Made by a program: the position numbers and the translations under genes. The notes under the pieces were generated by a model that saw only the letters and a list, made by a program, of their open reading frames with translations, ran no database searches and was not told the DNA's origin. From contig NC_071355.1 in assembly GCF_943734655.1 (NCBI RefSeq), forward strand, positions 235,814,027 through 235,878,026: a DNA stretch of 64,000 bases, read 5' to 3'. The stretch is from Sabethes cyaneus. Its lineage: Eukaryota; Arthropoda; Insecta; Diptera; Culicidae. Shown piece after piece: positions 30,261 to 41,643 of this stretch (the first letter of the stretch is position 1; every line of letters starts with the position of its first letter).

Positions 30261-32465
30261 GACGTTTTAATCCCTAGGCAAATGAACTACGGTGAAGATA
30301 ATGAAAATTTCTGGCACCTGGTGGTGAAGCTTCAATGGGATTGCAAGAATTGCATTTTTACGGAATAAAAACTCAGTAAGGTTCATATTAACAGCGATTA
30401 GTTTTGACCGCAATTAGTTGTCATCTCAAATCTACCTAATCAAATTATGATAATGATTTGTGGTAAATTGGATATTGATTAGCTGCTCTTTTTTCGCTTT
30501 AAAAGATTCAATTGTCAACTAATAGGCTGTGTCACTCAAATAATCGGAGAATGCAATATATTAGTTTAAACAAAAAACAAAATTAAAATCCACACTTTAG
30601 TGAAATAGAACTCTGCTATATTACCGTTCAGCTCCAATTTTCCACTGAAGTATTGATGCCAACTTTTGTTAAATAAAATAATTTTAAATCCAAAACCCCA
30701 TTTCTAGACTGATTAAAATACATGCTGTTTTTCTGATTCAACACGTTAACGGTGGTGTTTGAAAATAATTAAACCACGTGCTGATTATCTACGTGCATAA
30801 ATAAAAATAAAATTGCTAAATCGCCTGAATGCTTGAATGACCAAATGCGGTCTCTATTAAAACGGTGTTGTTTGTTGCATTAGTTATGAGCACGGTATTT
30901 AATTGATTGACACATTTTATAGACTGTGCCAGATTGATATTGAAACGAAACTTCATCAGGATATTTGCAAATTAAATTGTTCAACCGAGCTGGCATCGTG
31001 CGGAGGCTTAACTCTGTTAGCGACATTCAATGCAAGCTGCTATTGAAACCATCTAAACGATTTTAGCGGTATCACAACCATTGCACACAGAATTCAGCGT
31101 TGAAATGTCCGACTTACCACGTCGCGTCGTGTTGGTGAGATCTAATTATAAATTGTCAACTGACTACCGCTTAGTACTGCACACCAACCGGACGATGCAA
31201 TTCGTAGACAATCGGCGCTGGTCAAGCTACATGATACATGAACCAAGTCTAAATTTGTTACATTGTTAAGTTTCTAACTCACCGATCCTAAAGGGACAAT
31301 TTTCACTTTTCACTGTCCTCGCAGCGGTCCACAGTGGACGTTCATTTTAGCGTTCGTGTTCCGGTAAATCTGATAGAAACTCAATCAGAAACGAAATATG
31401 ATTTGCGGTCTCTGTAGTTGATTGATTTACGCTTTTCCGGCGGGCTGTTCATGGATGGACTTCGAGTTCGATTGCAACTATAGACGTGCCTTTTGGGGAG
31501 AGCAATCAAAATCGGTAGGGGGTTGGCCAAAAGAGGCAATCAAGCCCGAACACACTCACGAACAACAATTTTACTGCTTTTGCCAACGGCTAGAGCGACG
31601 TTGTGGAATTGCTATTTACCAAGCTCATAATGGTGGCTGCTGCTGTTGGCTGGAATAGTAGGTACTAAGTGACGAACAATTTCATTACGTTATTCGTCGT
31701 TCGGTTCGTGAAATCTGTGATCCGGAATGGGCCAGTAATCGTTTTTGAAACATGATCTCTATCAGAACGAAGCAGCAATTACAGGGATGTTTTAGACTAA
31801 AAGCAAGGGAAAAAGAACGCCATACTCACCGTGTGTAGATTTGATATCTGTGTCACCTCTCCCGGTGTCATATGGTGTAAGGCCAACATGGTACCCCGTA
31901 CTGGTCACGTGCGATTCCGTGCTGCAATAACACACGATTGCCGCAGAAGATTGCAGTTGCGTGCACAAGCACTCACTATGGCGGGAGAACCAGCCTACTT
32001 GGCACACGATGATAGCACAGTAAACAATCGGCCATTATTATTATTACTATTCACAGTTCGACCGGTCTGCTTTTCTGTACGACGACAGTACTGTCATCCA
32101 TAGCGAGCACATCATGCGATAATGACAAAACATTTAACATAACCTTTCAGTCGCACCGAGGAACCATCACTTGTTTAGCTCTTGACGTTTTGTATTTTGC
32201 AAACAAACATATACTGATATTTCCTGGATTCTGCAGGTTTTAACGATTTTATCAAACTGCAACTACACTTCTTATAGCTAGTGGCACATATTTGACACAA
32301 ATACACGTTGCTCCTGCTGTCGAACGCTGTTGAAACAAAAATTACTAAATTTGGACGCTGCAGTACGTACCAAACACGATAACAGTACTGAAGTAGTTTT
32401 CTGGAAAGTCATGGTCAAAATATGACAGATAGCACATTCTGGTTCAAGCAGTGCTGGTCTTATGC
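30261..32465. other. No gene recognised
   Basis: Mostly AT-rich; 31400-32000 is GC-richer with overlapping frames on both strands (for example 31422-31658 plus, 31792-32007 minus), none with splice support or similarity. Confidence 0.4.
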
Positions 32466-32579
32466 TCCAAACACAATTCTTACGGGTTTGACTACATAGT
32501 GGAAATTTGACAGCTTTTCCATGAGTTTTTCTGTCAAATTTCCACTATGTAGTCCAACCTGTAATACATCGTGTTTGGA
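32466..32579. mobile_element. 114-bp palindromic MITE
   Basis: TCCAAACAC at 32466 and its inverse GTGTTTGGA at 32579 enclose arms with GACTACATAGTGGAAATTTG and its exact inverse. About 50-bp arms, 14-base loop. No clear target duplication. Confidence 0.7.
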
Positions 32580-32934
32580 CATTCAGTGCGTCGAAGATAT
32601 TTCGAAGCAAGAAAAACAGTGTCGAATACAAATTGATGCTGACCAGTGCTAGCACTTCAAAAGCCGAAAACGAGCCGAAATTCATGACAATGTTTATTAG
32701 TGAAACTAGCTGACCCGACAAACTTCGTATTGCCACAAATTAAATTGTGTTGTACATAAATCGTGAATCTAGGATGACCTTTGTCACAATCTTGAGTTTT
32801 GCAAGTTTCTGGGGTGTTTCTGGGTTTCATGGGTGTTTTAATATACAAAGTTTCCTCACAGTAAAGTAGAAAACAACTCCTCCCATTGCTTAGCCTGATA
32901 AAATAATGCGGATAGCATTTAAATATTCGCCATC

Positions 32935-33110
32935 ATTACAAACCATTTCGCCGAATACCATTTTGCGGAGCACCAATTCTCGGTTGACCGTAACGCGGAA
33001 TATAGAGTTTCGCAGAATACCATTTCGCGAAAAACCTTACGCGGGATGTACCATTTCACGGAAAATCTTTTCATAGAAAGTACCTTTTCGCAGGGGTGAC
33101 CCATCTGAAG
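32935..33110. repeat. ACCATTTCGCGGAAT-type minisatellite
   Basis: About eleven 15-16 base units: ACCATTTCGCCGAAT, ACCATTTTGCGGAGC, AGTTTCGCAGAATACCATT, TCGCGAAAAACCTTACG and so on. The MVF.E-type peptides on the minus strand result from unit length. It lies directly before a GC module, as the other two minisatellite types do. Confidence 0.8.
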
Positions 33111-33127
33111 GAAAGTAATAGAGGTCA

Positions 33128-33262
33128 ATAGATCTAGGAAAATAAATAAACCTAGATAGAGGTGATCTCATTGGGCTGCCCCCCGCAGTGCCCGGCGCTT
33201 CCGACGGCAGGTCGCCGGCAACACTAGCGGTCTGTGGCCGTCTCGCGCTGAATTATCTAATG
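33128..33262 (+). repeat. GC module bounded by CTAGGAAA, copy 3
   Basis: ATAGATCTAGGAAAATAA, AAACCTAGATAGAGGTGATC, GGGCTGCCCCCCGCAGTGCC, CGGCGCTTCCGACGGCAGG, CTGTGGCCGTCTCGCGCTG, ending GAATTATCTAATG (the right-hand CTAGGAAA is lost). Collinear with copy 2. Confidence 0.7.
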
Positions 33263-33344
33263 TTACTATTGATAGTTTTTGGTGGACTTGTTATTGATTA
33301 ATGTTTTATGAAAGAGTCTAAAATTTCTCGAGTTCGATTAGTTT

Positions 33345-34290
33345 TTGATTACGCAAAAATTTCTGTTTTATTTGTATGAGAGTCCTACTACAGGGGTGAG
33401 GGGTCTCAAACCATCATTAAAAAAATTCCTGCCAATAAAACACCCCACATGCCAAATTTGGTCCATTTGCTTGCTTAGTTTTCGAGTTATGAGGAAATTT
33501 GAATTTCATTTGTATGGGAGCCCCCCCTCTTAAAAAGGGATAGGGATCCTAATTCATCATAGAAAAAATTCAAGCATCCAAAAACACCCACATGCCAAAT
33601 ATGGTTCCACTTGATTAATTAGTTCTCGAGTTATGAGGAAATTTGTGTTTCATTTGTATGGTAGCCCCCGCTCCTAAAAAGGTAAGGGATTCTAATTCAT
33701 CATAGAAAAAATTCATGGCTCCAAAAACACCCACATGCCAAATTTGGTTCCATTTGCTTGATTGGTTCTCGAGTTATGAAGAAATCTGTATTTCATTTGT
33801 ATGGAAGCCCCCCCTCTTAAAAGAGAGAGGGGTCATAATTCCCCTTCTAAAGAGGAGAGGGGTCTCAATTCACCGTAGAAAAAAATTTGCCTACAAAAAC
33901 ACCCCCATGCTAAATGTGGTTCCATTTGCTTGATTAGTTCTGGAGTTATGAGGAAATTTGTATTTCATTTGTATGGGAGCCCCTTCTCCTAAAGTGGGGA
34001 GGGGTCTCAATTCGCCATAGAAAAAATTCTTATCTCCAAAAACACCCATATGAAAAATTTTGTTCCATTTGTTTGATTAGTTCTCGAGTTATCCAGAAAT
34101 TTGTGTTTCATTTGTATGGGAGCCCCCCCTCATAGTGGAGAGAGGGGTTTCTAACCATCATAAGAACCTTCTCTGGTCCCAGAAACCCCTATATGCAAAT
34201 TTTCACGCCGATCGGTTCAGTAGTTTTCGATTCCATAAGGAACATAGAGCAGACAGAAATCCGTTTTTATAGGCATAGATTTGTATGGGA
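33345..34290. repeat. ~165-bp tandem array inside the Helitron
   Basis: Five to six units, each containing TTTGTATGGGAGCCCCCCCT, a GGGGTCTCAATTCA-like block, AAAAACACCCACATGCCAAA and GATTAGTTCTCGAGTTATG. The last units change to a CGCCGATCGGTTCAGTAGTT version that ends in the Helitron terminal sequence; a second, internal near-copy of that terminus (TTTTTATAGGCATAGAT) sits at 34266-34282. Confidence 0.8.
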
Positions 34291-34456
34291 GCCCCCCCCC
34301 CTCTTAGTGGGGGGAGGGGTCTTTTTCCATCGAGAGAACCTTTCCTAGCCCCAAAAAGCCCTACATTCAAATTTTCACGCCGATCGGTTCAGTAGTTTTC
34401 GATTCTATAAGGAACATACGGACGGACAGACAGAAATCCATTTTTATAGGTATAGA

Positions 34457-36486
34457 TAAATCGAGGAACAACAACGAAACGCATTTATAACAAACTTACG
34501 GTTGTTAAAAATAGAAAAAAATTAGAATGTAATTGCCAAGTCACCAATTTGTTTATTGCACAACAGTTAAACAGATAAAATGTGTACATATTGAATAACT
34601 TTGGAAAACAGTTGAAAGTAATAAAAAGTATGGATGTAAAGTTATTACGCAGAACTGATTCTTAAGTGTCATTTTTAAACTTATATCTCGTAACTAGTAT
34701 AAGATATATAGTTAATTTTCTGTAAAGTTACCCATTTTAGTGTGTTCAACAATATTTCTAAAAAAAAAAATTTTTTTGGATGCATTCAAAAAAAAAACAA
34801 AAGTTTGTGTCACTCTAATAGTGAATTTATGATCACCCTAATAGTGTAAGAAGATGCACTATATTTCATTGATAAACTTCTCTGAAGACACCATCGATGG
34901 AAAATTACGCATTTTTTACGCAATATCAAATGAACGTGTTTTTGTGGATCTAGGAAAGAATCAGGCTAAACGGACCGATTGTAAATTCATCCAATAATCA
35001 ACTCTTCTGATATTTTTCAAATGAATTGGTGCTATTCGAGTTTATTCCCCGGCTTTTGTGTTAGTTTTAATCGCTTTAATTAGATTTAACTATGGATTTA
35101 GGAGTGAATTGCGCAAAATGTGCTATCATTGCATTTCGCACAGTATGGACTAAATAGGATTTGATTCTTCTGATGTTTTGACAACAATTGGAAACTATTG
35201 AAGTTCGTTTCACGAGCGCCAAATAAATTTTTATACTGTTTAATCAGCTTTTGCCATGATTTTTGAGGATAATAGGACACCACCTATCTATTCCTTGCAT
35301 GTCTTAAATAGGAATAGGTATCTTGTAAGATTCCAAACTAGCGGCCTCAATTAATTGGGATGACGTGCTCGATTTTTCGATCTCTGATAATTAACAGATG
35401 AATGTTTCTGGGGACATCCCTATCTATCACTGCTGTCACAAATATCGACGAAAAATGCCAGTTTGATTGGGTCGACCGGGGACTTAGGGTTAGTAAGGGG
35501 ATGTAAGTGGGATAACAGACCCGGTTTGGATGCCGAAGAAGCATTCTACAATGATTATGTTCAATAATAGAGGTGCTAAGGTAGCAGATGGGAAAATTAA
35601 GTCAATTCTCATACTATATTACATTTAATCCACAATACTTGCGGTCGGTTTTTGAGGTTTGGCGACAGATTTCCGTTATAAATACTGCGCACTAGCTCTT
35701 TGGGCTCTTGAGGGCTGGGAGGCGAGTGCGACTCTATATTTTAAAGCTTCTGTCGACTACCGCGAACGTCCAGGTCGTGCTACTATCAATTTACTTTGCA
35801 AACCTATCTTGAGACAGTGCATAAATGCTGGGAGATGGAAGATGAAATTTGCTCTGATATGTTGCTAACCACTGATGGTCCGAAATTTGTCTTTCTGTTG
35901 GTTCATTTGCGGTTGTTTGTGTTGCAAATTAATACTGGGCGCGGTTGCCTACCGGTGTTAGGCGGGACTGCCGAATTCTCCACTTCTTCACTATACTACA
36001 ATTTACAACTCAAGTTGTACAAAATGTCCATGGCAAAGAACATTTGGGTCATTCCACGGGAAATTTACAGTCAAATTTTTTTTTCTCTTCGGAATATTAT
36101 TTTTACGTTCTTTGTTAAAAAAAAATCGACACGTATTTTTATATTTCGATGTCACTGTTGGAATTCGCAAGATTTGATTTTTTAAAGTATTGTAATCCGA
36201 AAAAATCACTATTTTTAAAATACTGATTGTAAACATAGTTTGTAATATCAAAAAATGACTTTCTACCATATGTGTTCACTATTCCACAAGCTTTCAAAAT
36301 TGCTATATCATACCTCCTCTCGATTGTTTTTCAATAGTTAAATAGTGCATTTTTATAAACAATTGCAATTTTTTCAAAGTTGGAACTTTTTTTTCTCGAT
36401 TTTTTTTACTTTAAAATATTTGTTAATCTTTCTCGAAGAAGCATGCAAAATTAGTTGCATGCATGTTGCATGTTGAATATTTAATT
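34457..36486. other. No gene recognised
   Basis: AT-rich. 35640-36000 is less AT-rich with a 129-codon plus frame (35796-36185) that becomes low-complexity and has no domain. GGGTCATTCCACGGGAAATT (36045) resembles a repeat start, but no partner end was found. Confidence 0.35.
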
Positions 36487-36897
36487 ATCCTAAAGTCACG
36501 GAGTGTGATGTCCTGAAACCATTTGCAGAACTGCTGACCAGCGACTGGAAACCTAGAAATGGCAGAAAAACAAAGGCAACTAATCTGAAACTTAACGACA
36601 AACCTTTGTCCAGAAAGTAAAAGAAAAAGCCTGGTTTGAAAAGTTTCAAGTCACAAGTTTGGTAGATCATAATGCGAAGCGAAATTTCAGGGTTCCTCCG
36701 GAAAACTACACCATTTTGAAGCCATGAACCAGGAAATTTATCAAAAGTAGAGCTCCCAAGGAATGGAATTCTGCCAATGTCCCGAAACGAAGGCCAATTG
36801 GTGGCAAATTGGAAAAGAAGCAGTTCAAGCGAAAATGTACTTCAGTTGCCAAATATGTGGAAAAACAACTGATGCTATGGATGATGGACCATGTTTA
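36487..36897 (+). pseudogene. Coding-like broken frame, possible processed pseudogene
   Basis: Two overlapping open segments separated by a frameshift, plus one in-frame TGA. First: PKVTECDVLKPFAELLTSDW then KPRNGRKTKATNLKLNDK. Second: KVKEKAWFEKFQVTSLVDH, NAKRNFRVPPENYTILKP, stop, then TRKFIKSRAPKEWNSANV, PKRRPIGGKLEKKQFKRK, CTSVAKYVEKQL. Lys/Arg-rich and protein-like in composition, no introns. I do not recognise the parent. A nucleolar-type basic protein is only a guess. Confidence 0.35.
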
Positions 36898-39800
36898 ACT
36901 GAAAAGTTTCAGTGTTGAATTATGGTAAGAAGAAATCATCCCAGCGATTGTCTTGCAATTAGTATAAAATTGGGATTGGAAACTGAGTCCTGGACGTGAA
37001 TGCTAACCACCAGGATTGGCTTTAAATTTTAATTTAATTATTTTCAATTTTTTCAAGTTCTAATTTATTCTATCTGGTTATTAAAAATATTATTATTCGT
37101 ACCACTTTCTGCTTGTAAAAGGTTCACAAATTTTAACTGCCATATTTTGTGTCTCCAAGGCACTATTTGAACCGCTAGGCCCACGCTAGTAGCGGTGCCA
37201 CCTATATAATCACTGCCCGCAATCCGTGTTACTCGGCAACACAATAATTTACAGTCACCGCGGTATCATTAAAATGTAGAAACACCGCATATCTTCCGGT
37301 AAGCAGGCAGTGTAGCGCAGTGCCAATAGCACTGCTGTACGCTGCAGGTTAAACCAGCCGGCCGGCCTTGGCGTCCGATGAGAGTTTGCTGACAAAATTG
37401 TTACCATCCCGGGTCATTGTGATGGCTCAGCTGCAAGGACTCGGTTCGGTTGGTAGAAATAATGATGCCACTGCTGCTGTATACTGTTGCAGATGCTGTT
37501 TCCTACAAAGCAGTGTACATTAAAACCATAGCAGTGCATCAAGTGGTCGCTTTTGTAGTGATGCTACCGAAAGCGGATGTTTACGTTTATCACTGAAGAG
37601 GATAATCATGTTCAATTAGTAGAAATATTTGCTGACTTAAGTCCTGGTTTTAGTTATTTGGTCATCAACATTTAAAAATGAGTAACTTAATGTTAATTGA
37701 TAAACATAATCACAGACAGTTGACACTGCTGGGTGAATAGCAACAGATTACTGTATCCCTGGTGTCCTCGATGTTGGTATTTCAAGTCGATGGCCCGCGA
37801 CAAGCGAGGCGAATGTCAAAGACGGAATATAGCTAAGTATCACAGGAACAAAGTACAAATTATTTCAATACGAATCTTTGCATTTGAATGAAACATTTTC
37901 AAAAGGTTTTGCTGCTGCAAAAAAATTCAGATAATGGAATGTGGCACAGCAAAAACTGAAATGCTTGACCTTTATCTACAAAAACTTCTGCTCTTCACAT
38001 CCTAATTCTAATGTCGGACGAGAATGCCCTAAGAAAACGAAACGACCTGTAGTTTGAATATATTGCATGCTTTAGCATGATTAGTATCTGATTAACACAG
38101 CTAATCTGTTGCTTTTGCGTTCTATGTATTTATGCATGAACCGAGTCCTGGCCAACCCACACCTGGATTTACGCTTTCTTCTAATTAAAACTTCCTAAAA
38201 TTAAATAAACTTTCAAGTTCCAAAGTACATTCCGTTCAGGTCAGGTATTGAAAAAAAAAGTTTCGACGATATTCTTCCACCCTCGGCACATTCCCTCGGG
38301 GGGGTGCCACGAGTTTATTGTGCCAGAGGGATAAAGTTTTCCTCTTAAGCCTTTTCCTCACCTTTAACAGCAAAGCCCACAGCTTTGAAGTATTTAAGCA
38401 TAGAAGAAATAGAAAAACTTGCTCCCGACCAACACCATTCGTGAAGCCAGCAGGGGAGGATGGATTTGAAAATTGGCTTAACTTGTATTTCGCCCGGGAT
38501 GTTTGACATTCACCTTTTGATTGTGCAGAGTTGCTGCTGACTTGCTGACGTTGGCAGTCAGTGCGTAGGTCAAACACAGGCGGAGGAGATCTATCTTCAT
38601 TAATTAGACAGCAGCAGGCAGTGAATTCCGTTTTCCGCACGCCGGAAGACGGAAATGCCGGAGGCGGGTGGCTCTGTGGAGGCGTCCGGGCATTCAAGTG
38701 GTACGCTAGCAGAACGGAATGATTGGTATCGGATAAAGCATCTGCAATTAAAATCTGAATAGGCTGGAATTTTACTGCCGACGGGCATTAGAAGCGCTAC
38801 AGGAATTATGGCGGAATAAACATATTCTCTGCTTGTTGGTTGGTGCTCTTTCATACAGAAGCTGTACATTTTAGTACAATTTTAGTCGATTTAACAGCAG
38901 CAAGCATCCATTAAAAAGTGAAAACTTTTGACGTTCATTTGATCACGTAGCCAACCAAATCGATTTAATCCCATCTGGAATCGGTCGATTAATCCATTCA
39001 GCAGCTAAACGCTGCCCGTCCGAAATGATGTCAATTTTTCCTGTTTCACGCTCCATTTGAGGGTGATTTTTTTTATTTCATTAATTTTCATGCTTCAACC
39101 GAATTTTATGACCCATCGGAGACACCCGACAAAAAAGCGGTTTTCGCCCGTAGGAACGACACGGGAAAAACTTTCGGAGATAATTTAAAACTTTGTCTTT
39201 CTGCTGCTGCTGCTGCTTTGTCCACCGTCCAGTGTCACCTCCTTCATTCACGCATCTCGTATTACAACCAATCCGGTTGGAGCGGTCGGGGGGCGGAGGT
39301 GGAAGCAATTTTCGTCAACCAGCTGACAAATGAAGCGAACCGACCATCGTCCCGGTAGACCCACCACAAGAGAAAGGACAAGCGTGAAGTGTGGCATTAT
39401 TGTGGAAAACCTAGCACCTCCACCCTTACTGTCACTGGCATCGTTGTTGGTCACTGTGAAAGAAAGGAGTGAAAAGTACGAAACCAGTACCGAGAAACAA
39501 AAGAAATTCGTTCGGTCCGACAGTCTAAGAATAAAAGAAACTTTTGCTCCTGGGAATCCGTACGGCCGTACGGGAGATGGCGACGGACGGAGATGTGCGG
39601 ATGAAAAATTTAATCCGATTTCACTGTTGCTGTAACTGAGTTGATTGAATCTACTATTCTTCAATCTTTCTTTTTATGGTTTCCAAATGGGCCTGTTTTA
39701 TTGTTTTTTGATCTGGAGGAGAATCATAAATGATGCCATTTGCCGCCTCCGCTCCAGAACATCGCCGAATTGACAAATACGGTTTGGTGTGAGATGTGGT

Positions 39801-40150
39801 CAAGGTTCAGAAGATAGATTGGAGTCATTACGTAGTTTTGATGGCAGAATTGCTTGTTATTTCAAGCAGAAATTTCTATTCATAAAATATTGGTTGGGAA
39901 ATTTTAAGATTTTCGAATACGAACCTTTTTCGTGAACTCAGAAAAATAAATGAAAACAGAGAAAAAAAATTAAAATTCATGACGTTTGGTATCAAATACA
40001 AAGAAGAAGGCATGCGTATGCGACACATCGCGTGAAACATAAGAGTTTCTCCTACCAGTATGAACTGAGCGGTGTTTTGAATGTGTAACGTATGCATTAA
40101 AAATGGACCAATTTAATAGAATAAATTTTCTTTAAATCCTACGTTTCCTA
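36898..40150. other. No gene recognised
   Basis: Long non-repetitive stretch. 38230-38700 and 39250-39660 hold the longest frames here (153 and 138 codons, minus strand; 101 plus), but they are Ser/Pro/Arg mixtures open on both strands. (CTG)n lies at 39200-39216. No splice-bounded exon that I could support. Confidence 0.4.
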
Positions 40151-40156
40151 AGGCTT

Positions 40157-40540
40157 CTACAAAAATGTTTCGAAACCCTGCCTGGTGATTTTTGGGCTTT
40201 TGTCCGGAACCTTAGTCATGGCCGATGAAAAGATGGATGTCGGTATATTCTTCAACTCTTCCATGGACTTGGCGATCAGCTGCTTCTCCGTTGTAGTCAC
40301 GTAATTATTGGAGTAAAAACCTTTCTTCGGGAACTTGTCGTGAGAGATATATTCGCTTATTTCCTCGGAAGTAGGCTTCTGTTCGACGCTTCAGCCTTCT
40401 TCCAAAAGGAATCAGCTATATCCGGTGGATACGAAGTAACTCATGATGACCAACTTGGATGAAGCAATTTCGCTCTTGGATGGAGCTGGTAGTACGAACG
40501 AAGCAACGAGCGTAGTTGGCTGACTATTTTCGGCATATTT
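40157..40540 (-). pseudogene. Coding-like broken frame, possible processed pseudogene
   Basis: Minus strand: MPKIVSQLRSLLRSYYQLHP near 40530-40470, a YPPDIADSFWKKAEA segment (about 40440-40390), then, after a frameshift, KPTSEEISEYISHDKFPKKG, FYSNNYVTTTEKQLIAKSME, ELKNIPTSIFSSAMTKVPDK ending FETFL and TAG at 40157-40159. Codon-like periodicity and composition suggest a real protein ancestor with at least two frame breaks. Parent not recognised. It ends about 140 bp left of a Tc1/mariner element. Confidence 0.4.
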
Positions 40541-40678
40541 GCTGCAAAACAGCTGATAACGCTGTCAATTTTTTTTCTAGTAGCCAACAATGAGGCAACG
40601 GGAGTAACCCCGCCACAAAGCATTCAAGATCCATAATATTTCACTGGAAAGTGAATTTTGTGAACCTATCATCAAATA

Positions 40679-41641
40679 ACGGATGGCAACTAAAATTTTG
40701 GATTTTTTTTCTCAAGCTGTCAAAAAAAAAACAGAGATCTGATTAATCGAAATTAAAGATACATTATCCATTATTGAAAAAAATAGTGTATTAAAACGAT
40801 CCGTAATCGGCGAAGCTTTCGTTTGACGTCGAAACAGGAGCGTTGTTCGGCCGTCATGTCAACTTTGCGAATGCTTCTCTCGATTCTACTAATCAACTAT
40901 TTGCAGTTCGTGGCTGTCCAGTTATTTTTGTACACAAAGGAACTCAACATCCCAAAGAAATCTTCGATTGGGCGCACTGAGACAGATTTTTCGGGTCGTG
41001 GTTTTTGGGTAAAAATGGGATCGATTGGGTATTCAGGAAAGATTGAATTTTTTGGCGTAATGCGAAGATGCTCTATCCGGCCAAAACACGTATTGTCCAT
41101 CTGCATGATGCTTTTGTAGAAATGGGATCAAAATTTTCTTCAAACATTCGTCTGGTGGATCTTTTTTCATGTGTGGATTCATTACTGCGACCAGTATAGT
41201 TGATGTATTGTAATATCTGGTGGATTTTAATTGATAGCCAAACCAAAGGGCTTGTTGTTGAAGAAACGAGAAAGAGAAAGATATCCTTCTGCGTCCAAAA
41301 TTTTGGATAGTCTTCCACTACTTTGCTTGCGAATAATTGTTGGGCATCTTAGGACATGGTAAACAGTCGAAGCTGCAACATATTTGCTTTTTAAAGGTTG
41401 TACCGTATACTTTTTGCTGAGATTTCTTTTGCAGTTCGTAGAAGTGTACAACGCGCTCCCGAAATGCTTCTTGTTTCGATGCCATTTTTAGCAAAACTGG
41501 GCAAGCAGAAACAAAACAAAAAATATTAACAAAAAGAGGAGAGAGAAAGCTAGTACATACATACTCTCATTCCTCTCTGAGCTCGTTTGTTGTTGAGCAT
41601 AAGGGCCGCGAAAAAATTCCAAAATTTTAGTTGCCACCCGT
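40679..41641 (-). mobile_element. Tc1/mariner superfamily element, ITmD37E-like, decayed
   Basis: Terminal repeats ACGGATGGCAACTAAAATTT and, inverted, AAATTTTAGTTGCCACCCGT with TA on both sides (40677-40678, 41642-41643). The minus strand carries transposase pieces: QEAFRERVVHFYELQKK near 41480, KYVAASTVYHVLR, SSGRLSKILDAEGYLSLSRF (HTH region, about 41270-41390), and a C-terminal KPRPEKSVSVRPIEDFFGML then VYKNNWTATNCK (40897-40975), which holds the final catalytic Glu (PIEDF). At 963 bp it is shorter than a full element and the catalytic middle is missing or broken. Confidence 0.85.
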
Positions 41642-41643
41642 TA

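Larger units (their letters stand above)
32706..34456 (-). mobile_element. Helitron on the minus strand, with both termini
   Basis: On the minus strand the 5' end is TCTATACCTATAAAAATGG (host A before it, 34457) and the 3' end is GTTTGTCGGGTCAGCTAG (32706-32709) followed by host T. The 3' end matches the Helitron at 11127-12663, and GGCA..TGTC can form the terminal hairpin. Inside are a ~165-bp tandem array (near the 5' end) and, closer to the 3' end, a minisatellite plus GC module. No Rep or helicase frames. 1751 bp. Confidence 0.7.

Noticed and set aside
33345..34290. CRISPR-like regular repeats
   Set aside because: 165-bp fully tandem units in an insect Helitron; no spacers of unique sequence, no cas genes.
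37305..37365. tRNA-like AGTGTAGCGCAG..GCTGCAGGTTAAACC
   Set aside because: B-box position does not match consensus and stems do not pair.
38236..38697. 153-codon minus-strand frame
   Set aside because: Ser/Pro/Arg mixture, GC-richer patch open on both strands, no domain recognised and no splice borders.
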